Shown here: piece after piece, positions 47,507 through 56,981 of the stretch
Position numbering within the stretch: position 1 is the first letter of the stretch
How the letters are laid out: each line of letters opens with the position of its first letter
Program-made: the position numbers and the translations under genes
Notes under the pieces: model-generated
Told to the model about the DNA's origin: nothing
The model's input: the letters and a program-made list of their open reading frames with translations, nothing else
The model's database searches: none
Source: Mucidula mucida
Lineage: Eukaryota; Basidiomycota; Agaricomycetes; Agaricales; Physalacriaceae
Assembly: GCA_015501055.1 (NCBI GenBank)
Contig: JADNYV010000128.1
Span: 1-64,000, forward strand
Direction of reading: 5' to 3'
Length of the DNA: 64,000 nt

Positions 47507-48689
47507 ATGCCGTCAACACTGATCGCGTCATGCTTGGTGAGAAATCTTGAAGGTTGTCTAGTGACTCTCATGCCGACGTCGACGTTGCCTAGAAAGTGTG
47601 CTCTAATCACTGGGTGCGTTCCGGAATGCAATGATCATTACTTCGATGCTGATAAACCTTGATTCACCAGCTGTCGCGAAGGAGGTATTGGTGGAGCGCT
47701 GGCGCGCGAATTCCATTCCAACGGTTTGTCCAGAATCACGACTATTTCATCCTCGGCTATAATACAACCGGTAGGCCTTCGCGTTTTCGCGACAGCTCGT
47801 TCTGCTTCGCAGCTTGCCGATCTGGAAGCTCTGGGCATCGAAACGTTCTCTCTGGACGTTACCTCACGGCCTCAAATAGCAGCCCTTGCCGCCGAAATTT
47901 CAACGCGAACTGGCGGAACCCTTGATATTCTAGTGAACAATGCCGGTCGTGCGAGCAACATACCGGCACTAGACGAGTCGGACGATGATATGCGTTCAGT
48001 CTTCGAAACGAATCTATTTTCTGTTATACGGATGGTCAACGAGTTCTCGGCGCTGCTCATCAAGGCTAAGGGAACGATTGTTAACATTGGGTCTGTCACG
48101 GCGTTTGTGCCACTCACATTCGGAGGTATGTCGCAAGTCGTTCATTCTGGTCGGGAAGGTCACCAAAGAGGATTTCAGCGACCTACAATGCCTCAAAAGC
48201 TGCTTTGCATCAATATAGTGACACCCTACGTATTGAACTAGCGCCTTTTGAGTACGCCCTTTCGACTTATTCCGCACGCTGTCTGATTCCTTACTTAGTG
48301 TTCAGGTCATAGTTATCATCACCGGTGGCGTGAAGTCCAACCTCACGGCTATGAAGCGCAAACTTCCTCCCGATTCCTTGTACCAGCCTATCAACACCGA
48401 GTACCAAGCACGTCAGGGCATGTCTCGACTCACTGCCATGTCCAATACAGTGTATGCCCGAAGTGTTGTGTCCCAGATCTTGAAGAAAAATCCTCCGAAG
48501 TGGATCTGGAAAGGCACCTCTGCATGGCTAGTTTGGGTGTTGACTTTTCTCCCTAGAGGATTCATGGTGAGTCGCCTGTTCCAGTTCTTCCATTTTACTA
48601 TAGTGCTGCACTTGCAGTCCTGGATCTTCAAAGATCGCTTTGGAATTGGAAAGTTGAGGCGGTACGTTAGGATGGGCAAGACAGAATGA
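47507..48689 (+). CDS. Short-chain dehydrogenase/reductase, AYR1-like (acyl-DHAP reductase type)
   Basis: Exons 47507 (or 47570)-47613, 47671-47723, 47775-48125, 48179-48251, 48299-48566, 48618-48689; all GT..AG and in phase, giving 307 or 286 residues depending on the start. SDR landmarks: cofactor loop ALITGCREGGIGGALA, LVNNAGR, catalytic Ser in IVNIGSVTAF, and Tyr/Lys in TYNASKAALHQY. The sequence ITGGV after the catalytic region and the hydrophobic C-terminal segment (AWLVWVLTFLPRGF) fit yeast Ayr1, an NADPH-dependent 1-acyl-dihydroxyacetone-phosphate reductase of lipid droplets and ER. Many fungal relatives act on other ketones. It is the intact member of a tandem pair. Confidence 0.82.
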
Positions 48690-48977
48690 GCCTTATCAGA
48701 AGTCAGGATGAGGCCAAGTACTTATAGTCTATGTCATCATTCGCTATTCCGACACATTCGGAATCGCAGCGTATGTGTTGAAGGAATGAGCACGTCATTG
48801 ATGTTACAGGACCCTATGCCATTAAGCATAAGTATTGCACATACGCCACGGAGAGTCTCCCACCGCGAACGACTGTCCAAGGTAATATGGAGAGAGCACC
48901 GCTCCAGATAAACTGGGGCGTACTATGCTATAATTGACGCTGGTCCGAGTCGAGTCTCGACGATCGCTAGAACGTTT

Positions 48978-49295
48978 TAGGGTGGTGAAGTGAACCCTAG
49001 GTTTTGATACACCTTGAGTTTACTGCGGTAAGTAACGGTATTGATACAGTATTAAAACCGTTAAGGGCTAGCAGGTAGGTTTTGATACCGGCACGTGCCG
49101 GGGCGCCAGCGCTCAGAGAGCCTAGGGGTGGCGGGACTAAGGCGGGATGAGGGCGGAGGGGCGCTGCGCTACGTCACGTGCTTGAAGCACGTGCCGGTAT
49201 CGAAACCGTTACTAACGGTTTCAAAACCTAAGCCTCCTGGGGGCTGGTATCGATACCGTTAGTAACACCCCCGGGAGGTTTACTGCACCACCTTA
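48978..49295. mobile_element. hAT-like MITE, 318 bp, with 8-bp target duplication
   Basis: The ends tagggtggtgaagtgaaccc and (inverted) taaggtggtgcagtaaacct form imperfect terminal repeats. The element is flanked by the exact direct repeat gaacgttt at 48970-48977 and 49296-49303, the 8-bp signature of hAT transposition. The interior contains cgata-centred palindromes and the core ggcgggatg. No transposase is encoded. A degenerate relative lies at 25220-25450. Confidence 0.8.
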
Positions 49296-49352
49296 GAACG
49301 TTTGGCATTACTGTGGCGCTTTTTTTAATATCAGGGACGACAAAAACAAACA

Positions 49353-49432
49353 GGGCCTAACCGGGAATTGAACCCGGGACCTCCTCGATAGACAAGCCCT
49401 AACAAGGAATCATACTACTAGACCATCAGGCC
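49353..49432 (-). tRNA. tRNA-Pro(AGG) with an 8-bp intron
   Basis: Identical to the 25-kb tRNA in the D arm, anticodon arm and T arm; the 3' acceptor strand differs by one base (ttaggcc, a G-U pair). The intron 3' of the anticodon is 8 bp (cttgtcta) instead of 15. A run of five T follows on the minus strand as terminator. Confidence 0.93.
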
Positions 49433-49586
49433 GATGACGTATGTCTCATCCTCAAAATCTGACTCTGAGTCTTTCTTCTAACACATCTAATCATCTGTTC
49501 ACAATGATTCGGAGCCGCGCATGTATATACCACCATGACAGCGAATCTGATGTAAAGGGGAATCTCATTGTCTCGTTTGGACGACC

Positions 49587-52479
49587 ATGACCCCGACGTT
49601 CTGGGGCATCTGCTATCACCATGAACATCATATGAATGTCGTCTCCCTCCCTCTTCTCCATGTCTCTGCCGTGGCCACTATCAAGGAATTAGACGCGCAA
49701 GTCAAGCTAACCCAGAGATTTCTCAATGATGCTACCATTCCCATCGAAGCGGTTTATTCATTTCCTGTGCCTGCTCGTGCCGCAGTATGCGGATTCACCA
49801 TGGTAAAGCAAGACGGAACCAGAGTCTCCAGCATCGTTCAAGGAAGAGCAGAGGCCCGAGAAACCTACGATACGGCATTAGCCGAGGGTAAGACTGCATC
49901 CTTAGCCGTTCAGCAAACATCAGACGGTAAGGTGTTCTACTTTAATCATCTTAACCTTCTCTCAATGATTGGATTTCAGTATTCCAGGTGTCCGTCGGCA
50001 ATCTTGTACCTAATGAGGAAATCCAAATTGAGCTCGTCTATGCGACGGAGCTCACAGAGGACGAAGACAACGATTCTATTCGTTTACATCTTCCAGCGCA
50101 CATTGGGTGTCGCTATGGCGAGGCGCCATCGCCCATGATACAGAACAATTCTTCGTTTATCACCGTCAGCGTCTCGGTAGAAACTGTCTCATCCATTAGG
50201 AAAATTGGCTCACCGTCGCATTCTATCTCAACGGAGCTCGGTCCAGATCCTTCACTTCCTGGTGCACAAGATCTTCCTTTCTCCAATTATGCACGGGTTT
50301 CTTTGGCTTCGGACGGTCCATTCCAGAAGGACTTCATCCTTACTATCCAGTCAGCCGGTCTTGATGCACCTCGCTGTGTAGCCGAACTTCATCCAGAGCA
50401 CGACACCGTGGGTTTAGCGCTGACTCTCGTCCCGCGCTTCAACCTCCCCGAACCTGACAGCCACGAGTTTGTCTTCCTGGTCGACCGTAGTGGATCTATG
50501 CAAGGTGCTCGTATCGCTGCTGCTCGCAAAGCCCTTGTGATCATGCTCCGCTCACTTCCTCACAAAAACACTGCGTTCCAGATTGCGTCCTTTGGTAACA
50601 GAACCTCGATGTTATGGGAGCAGGGCAGCAGAATATACGACCAAGAGACTCTTGATGAAGCCACGCAGCATGTGGACAGCATGCGGGCAGATTACGGCGG
50701 AACACAGATCGGAAATGCGCTCTCGACGTGCTTTGAGAAGCGCAAGACGGATCGTCCGACCAGTGTCATAGTGTTGACCGACGGCGACGCATGGGACAAT
50801 GAGGGCGTATTCCAGACTGTAAAGAATGCAGTGGCTGCCGCCTCTGGTAACTCATACTTACGCGTGTTCTGCTTGGGTATCGGCAATTCTGCTTCAACAG
50901 CAATGTGCGAGGGCATTGGACGAGCTGGAAATGGGGCGAGCATAATGGTGGGAGAAGAAGAAGCAAGTATCACTGGTAAGATTGCCCGACTCCTCAAGAG
51001 CGCGAGGACGCCTCTTCTTTCCCACGTCAATGTTGATTGGGGTCGGGCCACCTTGGGAAATCCAAAGGATATCGAGGACGACTTCGAGATGATTGAAGAG
51101 CCAGAGAAAGTGGGCGCAGAGAATAATAATGCGCATCAGAAGTTGAATATTTTTGACGAAAATGCAGACGCTGTTCACATGGAGTCCACACCGGCTCCGC
51201 CGCCACTACCTGTTACTTTGTTTCCTCCTCCCGACATCCAACAAAGTCCCCTCAAGCTCCAAACTCTGGTACCTGGATTCCGACTGAATGTCTACGCTAT
51301 CTTGCAAGGTTGGTCGATGTTAATTTCTTTTGCGATGATTTTTAATAATGACGTCCTGCAGACAAGAACACTATACCCAAGACGGTCACCATTCGTGGAA
51401 CGACACAAGACGGTGCTGAGATTGAACTGCCTGTGCCTGTGACCCTCAGCAGTCTTCCAAATGATGCTAGTGGGGCATCTCCTCCCATTCATGTCCTCGC
51501 TGCCCGGAAAATCATCCAGGAGTTTGAAGATGGTAGCTACGATGACCTAATGAGGGCTTCCCACCCCGATATCGAAAAAAAAGAGGTTCTGAACGCGCAC
51601 ATCGTCCGACTTGGGAAGACGTACTCCATTGGGTCGTCCCAGACGTCCTTCGTGGCTGTGGATGATAAACCCTCCGTGCCGCCCTCTCAGCGCCCTTCAC
51701 ATGGTACGGTACTCAAGAAGACACAAGCGGGAATGTACAGTAGAGGCAGAGGTGGAGGAATAGGCAGAGGTGGAGGAATAGGCAGAGCTGGAGGTGGAGG
51801 TATAGGCAGGGGTGGAAGTGGAGGTATAGGCAGGGGTGGAAATGGAGGTATAGGCAGAGGCGGAGGAATAGGCAGAGGTGGAATGCCCTCTTCCAATACT
51901 AGAATGGCTCCGGCAGCCCCATCGTTCTCTAGCCGTGCCTTCCCTCAAGGGACGGACTATACCGTCACACTTGGTTCGATGATGCCCCCAGCTGAAGGCG
52001 TGCAGCCTGAAGGACGAGGAGGAGGCGTACCTCCTACCGGCGCTCTAAAACGGGACTTTTCCAAGTACGATTATGGCGCTGTCGGTTCGTTGGTGATGAC
52101 CAAGGACAGATTACACGCAAGCAATAGTATATCGCAGGAGGCATCGATCAACCCACCTCAGACGCCTTTGGATATACTGGAAGCACTTGCTCGTATGCAG
52201 TCGTTCTCCGGTAGCTTCTCGATGAAGGTGCTTCCAGTTCTGAAGGATGGATTGACAGAGGATCAAGCGAAGGCTGCGTTTCCTAATGACACAAAGGACG
52301 ATATCGTCGCGACGGTTCTAGCCGTGGCGTTTATGTTCGTTCGGCTGTCAAGCCACGGAACAAACGACAAGTTGGCATGGGAAGGCATATGCGATAAGGC
52401 TCGGGAGTATCTCAAAACGGAGTTAGGTGGCGTTGAAGAGGTTGATGAAATAGTGAAGAAGGCTGCTGTTGTCTTGTAA
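49587..52479 (+). CDS. VIT and von Willebrand A domain protein with a glycine-rich repeat, 928 aa
   Basis: Exons 49587-49926, 49980-51308, 51362-52479; both introns are GT..AG and in phase. The VIT domain occupies about residues 1-150 (LDAQVKLTQRFLNDATIPIE, YSFPVPARAAVCGF). A vWA domain at about 275-440 has a complete MIDAS metal site: DRSGSM, Thr in YGGTQIGNAL, Asp in VLTDGDAWD. Residues about 680-733 are a run of GRGGGI / GGGGIGRGG units. A helical C-terminal part follows. VIT-vWA proteins (the inter-alpha-trypsin-inhibitor heavy chain/PARP4 group) serve as protein-protein adhesion or scaffold modules. No signal peptide is visible, so a cytoplasmic location is likely. The function in fungi is not established. 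Confidence 0.88.
51733..51893 (+). repeat. In-frame glycine-rich codon repeat
   Basis: Units of 15-24 bp built on aggtggaggaataggcag are repeated about eight times, encoding the GRGGGI stretch of the VIT/vWA protein. Such repeats often vary in length between strains. Confidence 0.75.
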
Positions 52480-52612
52480 ATCATTATAAATATGTATAAG
52501 TTGTATGTAACGCAATAAGCAGGCGAAGAAAGTAGAGAAATTGGCGATGGTCGATAGAGCGAAGCCGATTTCGAGTAGATCACGTGTCAAAAACTCGTTT
52601 CCTCCTTCCGCC

Positions 52613-54099
52613 ATGTCGACTGTAGGCCTTTCAGATATTCCCTACGACGTGTTGGTCCTCTTCTTCACACATCTTGAAGGAAATCGACACGCGCTGTATG
52701 CATCTTGCCTGGCTAGTCGCGGCCTCCGTGAAGCGGCACAAGAGAGTCTATATCGACATGTGCAGTTAGATTATTACGCGAAAGTGCGGTACATCATCAA
52801 TATATTGCGGCTCAACTGACATGCATATAGAAATCATATAGTGCGTTAGAGACTCTACAGCGACGACCTCATCTACGGTCATATGTCCGATCAATAGATC
52901 TTGTTTGTACGTGCCATTCACCCCTTGTAGACGATCAACCAACGAGTATCTAGTGCATGTTTACCGGCCTCACGCGACATTTGGGCTCTCATCGGTTGCT
53001 ATTCTGTCATCACTCCCGGGGCTTCAATCATTTACTTTGCGTTTCTACAAACGACACCAGCGAACTCACATTCCATTTTTCTTCCCCACTGTTCTCTGGA
53101 AAGAGGTGGTTCCTCATCTTCAGGCGTACACGACTCTGAGGTCCCTCCATATTCTCTTTCGGGTTGCTGAAGAGGACATTCCGGAAATCAAGAAGATTCC
53201 CTCGATCCGGAGTCTGACATTGGGTTCACCCTCTGTTTCTTTCCTCGACGGATATCAAGAGCAATTAGCGTCCTGGACGTCACTTCAAATTCCGGACTCG
53301 TCTTCCTTGCATCATGCCAGTTTCCCCCTTGCTCCTTCCCTCACGAGGCTGGACATCGGGCCTGGACACTGCCTTAACCGGGATGATCTCTTCTGCCTTC
53401 TCACGCGCACCCCCGCCTTACGTGTCCTGAATGTTTTCTATGACAACTTTGCGTCGTACGCCGCCCTCCCCTCCGACACCCCCATACCCTCTCTTCACCT
53501 TGAGTATCTTATTGTACGTCACCAGGGCGTCGCTTCGCGTCCCACATACAATGATCTCTTCAAATGGATCCGATTTATTGCTCCTCCAAGCCTCGGTGAA
53601 CTTCGTGTCTTGGGGATCATCGCAGATGACGAACGTAGCTGTCCACCAAGCTGGACCGTACCACTAGTGGAGTATATCAGAGCACAGCAGAATCTCAAGG
53701 TTGTGTGTACTCCTACGATTGGATTCAAGCAGAGTGACTTTGATCTGGTGGTGCGGATGCCGTCGATTCGAATCTTAGCACTGGCCTACGATGTGAGTGG
53801 TTCGTTGTGCTTCTTTTATTTTCTTCGTTCTGATACCTTCTACATAAAGCACATGCACTACTGCATACCGAAGGGCACTTTGGACGCGTTATACGTTCAC
53901 TCGTCTTCTATTCATCCACGAATCACCGCAGAAGTGGGTCTGGTAAGACATATACTCGACGGGACAAGTGGATGTGGAGGATTATGTGTATGTTACAGAT
54001 ATTGTCATCACGTTCAATCCTGATTTCCTGGTAGACCGTGTGGACCGCAGATGCACGAGACGTCCAAGATCCTCTGGAAGTCGAACTTCTGCTTTCTGA
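52613..54099 (+). CDS. F-box-like protein, 3' end uncertain
   Basis: Exons 52613-52783, 52831-52906, 52954-53792 join cleanly. An in-frame ATG at 52541 is an alternative start. The first 50 residues are F-box-like (LSDIPYDVLVLFFTHLEG...; EAAQESLYRHVQL). The rest has irregular leucine-rich segments (SLPGLQSFTLRF, SLTRLDIGP, HLEYLIVRHQ). At least one further exon from about 53851 (HMHYCIPKGTLDALYVHSS) follows. The end near 54099 (NPDFLVDRVD...) needs an unresolved junction around 53943-53970. It is a probable SCF adaptor or one of the many unassigned Agaricomycete F-box proteins. Confidence 0.65.
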
Positions 54100-54430
54100 T
54101 TAGCAGCATGCACCGCATGTCCGTTCTTCGTCAAGGCATCACTACTACTTATTCATGTGGCCAGTCCGTTTCGCTCGCCGTTCCTCGTACGAAGTCGAAC
54201 CAAATATAACTCATCTTGTCTTCTCGTTTGGTATAATGGCAGGTTCTGGGCTTTTGGTCTTCAGCTGTACTCGACATTTTTCTTGGGTCCGTTGTGAATG
54301 ATGTCGTGCCTTCCCCATAATATATTGCAGTGTCACCAGCGCAATAGATCGGCGTCTATAAATCACCTTCTCCCGCCCGTGCTGATGGTGAAGCTTTGAA
54401 GGCTGAAAGGAATGGAGGTCGGCGAGCTGT

Positions 54431-54657
54431 TTCACGACTGTCCTCTTCCTACCTTCGATCTCCTTTCTCTCTTGGGTACAATCTCATTGTACTTCTCAGC
54501 TATCTGAATACTATGATCTATCAGACACTAGATGTTGTGAGTTGGGTGAGGGGGAAACCACGAAGGGTCCCGCGTCCGTTCCGCCTTGGGAAACCGAATG
54601 CCGGGGACCAATCTGGTTTGTCCTGGTGTCGAGCAGAGGGTTGGATCCGATCACCCA
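54431..54657 (-). repeat. Ngaro terminal repeat B2 (227 bp)
   Basis: Identical to 54898-55124 over 227 bp, beginning ttcacgactg and ending tcaccca on the plus strand. It marks the outer 3' end of the element; sequence beyond 54430 is not repeated. Confidence 0.85.
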
Positions 54658-54897
54658 CTCCCCTCTGCTCTAACACCCAGCCATCTAATAGATCCTCTCT
54701 CCCTCTCCTCAGCGGTCGGGTGGGTGGGGCAAAGAAATCCAGACTCGGCGAGATCCAGCAGCAGCTTTGGTTCGCGAGTCCTCGGAAACGGAGATGGTGG
54801 CAGGAAGCAGATCGACACGGGATCACGTGTCGTACGCGTCGGCGTGAAACATTGCTCCAATTCCTCCTACCCGCGCCATCCCCCTTGTCGCTCTAAT

Positions 54898-55124
54898 TTC
54901 ACGACTGTCCTCTTCCTACCTTCGATCTCCTTTCTCTCTTGGGTACAATCTCATTGTACTTCTCAGCTATCTGAATACTATGATCTATCAGACACTAGAT
55001 GTTGTGAGTTGGGTGAGGGGGAAACCACGAAGGGTCCCGCGTCCGTTCCGCCTTGGGAAACCGAATGCCGGGGACCAATCTGGTTTGTCCTGGTGTCGAG
55101 CAGAGGGTTGGATCCGATCACCCA
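54898..55124 (-). repeat. Ngaro internal repeat B1 (227 bp)
   Basis: Second copy of the 227-bp repeat. The 240 bp between the two (54658-54897) is the expected A2 segment. The first 46 bp of B1 (in element sense) recur at 60224-60270, where copy 2 is fused to copy 1. Confidence 0.85.
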
Positions 55125-55735
55125 TCTTCTTAGCTGGGCTTCGACAGCGCGTCGCGATCCACCCTCGAGCGAGACCTCCCAACTCCCTAAGCTGTCGTAT
55201 TCTTCTTAGTTGGACTCATGACCTCCCCAAATTCCATAAAAATTTTGGCCTTATCAAGCCCCATGTATGCCTGCTAACCGCTAGACTAGCGGCCCTCGCT
55301 TCCCTCTATCACCTTATGTAACTTATGCCTGATCCTCCCGATGATCCTTTTAAAAGGACTTACTACAACTCAGGTATTTCGTAGTCAGCCGCTAAGCTAT
55401 GACTCCTCAGGATTCTTCAACTATCTGATCCTTTCGTAGCTGGCTCCTTTGCCCTAGCTCTACTTCTCCTCCTTCCACCTGCTACTCTGAAATTCTGATT
55501 TCATATTTTTCCTAGCTCCTTATCACCTAACCTCTGTGAATCCTCAAACCGTTTTCTGGTTGCCTTGCTACTTCTCGAAATATAATAGGATTACTTCCGT
55601 CGTTTCGGGGTTTTTTGCATGCCTCGAATTTCTGGAACTATATTTTCCTCTGACTCTTTGTTACTCGACTCCCTTGTATCCTCAATCTGTTTCTCGAATG
55701 CTTCGCTCCATCACGAAATATAATAGTAATGATCT

Positions 55736-56830
55736 TTACATATCTAAGTTCTCTGCATGTAGTATTCCTAGTAATTCGAGACTCCTCCAATACTTCAGAA
55801 ACGCGTCCGAGGACCAACGTCCCATCGCTTTGACCACGTCTGGTGGGACTCCTGCCAGTAGATAGTATGTCGTCCCGCCGATTCGGAAACAGTGCCCCGT
55901 CAACCGCGGCATATCCCTCCCTTCCCATACCTCGTTGCACCTGGCAATGAACTTCCTAACCGTCAGGATGTGCCTCTTCCCGTCAAGGTCCAGATATGAT
56001 CCCAATGGTGTATCACTCCCAATCTCGTTCATCCCTTCATGCAGCTCCCATGCTCTTGTTGGGTCTATCGTCCCCCTCTGAGCACATATGATCACCTCCT
56101 CACCTTCTTCTTTCGCCACCTTTGTCCATGGTAACCATAACACTCGCGAGCCTGCCTGTGATACTGGTTCGCCCATGTCCTTCCCTGTCGCATGTCTTTC
56201 TCCGTCGAACATGTCCATCCTCGCGCACTTCGGCAAGATCTCGCCCATCCTCATCTGTGCGAAGAATGCCATCGTTGCGATCGCAAAGACCGCCACGTCC
56301 TTGGGGTCGTCCATATTCAGGTCTTCCGCCAACATCTCCAACCTCTGCCTTGTCACCGGCCTTCTCTTTGGCCTCTTGCCGTCCTTTGGCGCACTCCTCT
56401 TTACTCCTTCCAGCACGTACTTGAGGTATATGGACGTCTGCCAAGGTAATCTGTTCCGAATGTGGAAGGCGCGGATTCCGTAGATCTTCCCTCGTATCCC
56501 TCCACTTCCTTTCTCGCCTAACCTGGACGCAGCGTAGTCTTCCAGATTCGTTGTCGAGGCAGGGAATCGTTCCGCTCTGGGTATCCCGGCCTCTTCCGCC
56601 CAGACCAAGTAGTCCCGTAGCCCTACCCGATGTCCTTTAGCCGACCCCAACGCCCAGGCCTTTCCAAGTGCCGTCTTTGTCGCTTCTGGTACGTATGGGA
56701 TCCACTGTGCGTAATCCTGGCATACCTGCTCCTCTATCTCTATCGTCCTCGCCTTGTATATTCTCGCTCCAGCTTGCCTCCTTCCTAATAGTCTGTTAGA
56801 CGCGTCCTCCTGTTCTCTGCTGCCGCGCAC
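55736..56830 (-). CDS. Tyrosine recombinase of the Ngaro element, copy 1
   Basis: 364 codons. The phage-integrase-type active-site set is visible: Arg in FFAQMRMGEILP, His and Arg in LTGHCFRIGG, and Tyr in SDAFLKYWRS near the C-terminus. The enzyme joins the circular cDNA intermediate to the target by tyrosine-mediated strand exchange. The frame opens at a GTG codon and has no in-frame ATG upstream before a TAG; a CTAG acceptor at 56867 lies in phase, so splicing from an upstream exon is possible. Confidence 0.85.
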   Translation of the reverse strand: MRGSREQEDASNRLLGRRQAGARIYKARTIEIEEQVCQDYAQWIPYVPEATKTALGKAWALGSAKGHRVGLRDYLVWAEEAGIPRAERFPASTTNLEDYAASRLGEKGSGGIRGKIYGIRAFHIRNRLPWQTSIYLKYVLEGVKRSAPKDGKRPKRRPVTRQRLEMLAEDLNMDDPKDVAVFAIATMAFFAQMRMGEILPKCARMDMFDGERHATGKDMGEPVSQAGSRVLWLPWTKVAKEEGEEVIICAQRGTIDPTRAWELHEGMNEIGSDTPLGSYLDLDGKRHILTVRKFIARCNEVWEGRDMPRLTGHCFRIGGTTYYLLAGVPPDVVKAMGRWSSDAFLKYWRSLELLGILHAENLDM

Positions 56831-56981
56831 CTTTACGTGACCCTCTCTGCTCTGTGCTCTTGCTCGCTAGGTTGTTCTTGTCGCGTTGATTTGCGTCATT
56901 TGTGTTGGTCGTAGCTCGTATGTGGTGGTATCTACCCATGTTTGGTAACCCTAACCTCATGTCGATCTCTAAACTCTAGTG

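Noticed and set aside
54431..55124. Direct repeats interpreted as a solo LTR pair
   Set aside because: The element encodes a tyrosine recombinase and no integrase or protease, and the repeats lie together at the 3' end, which fits split direct repeats and not LTRs.
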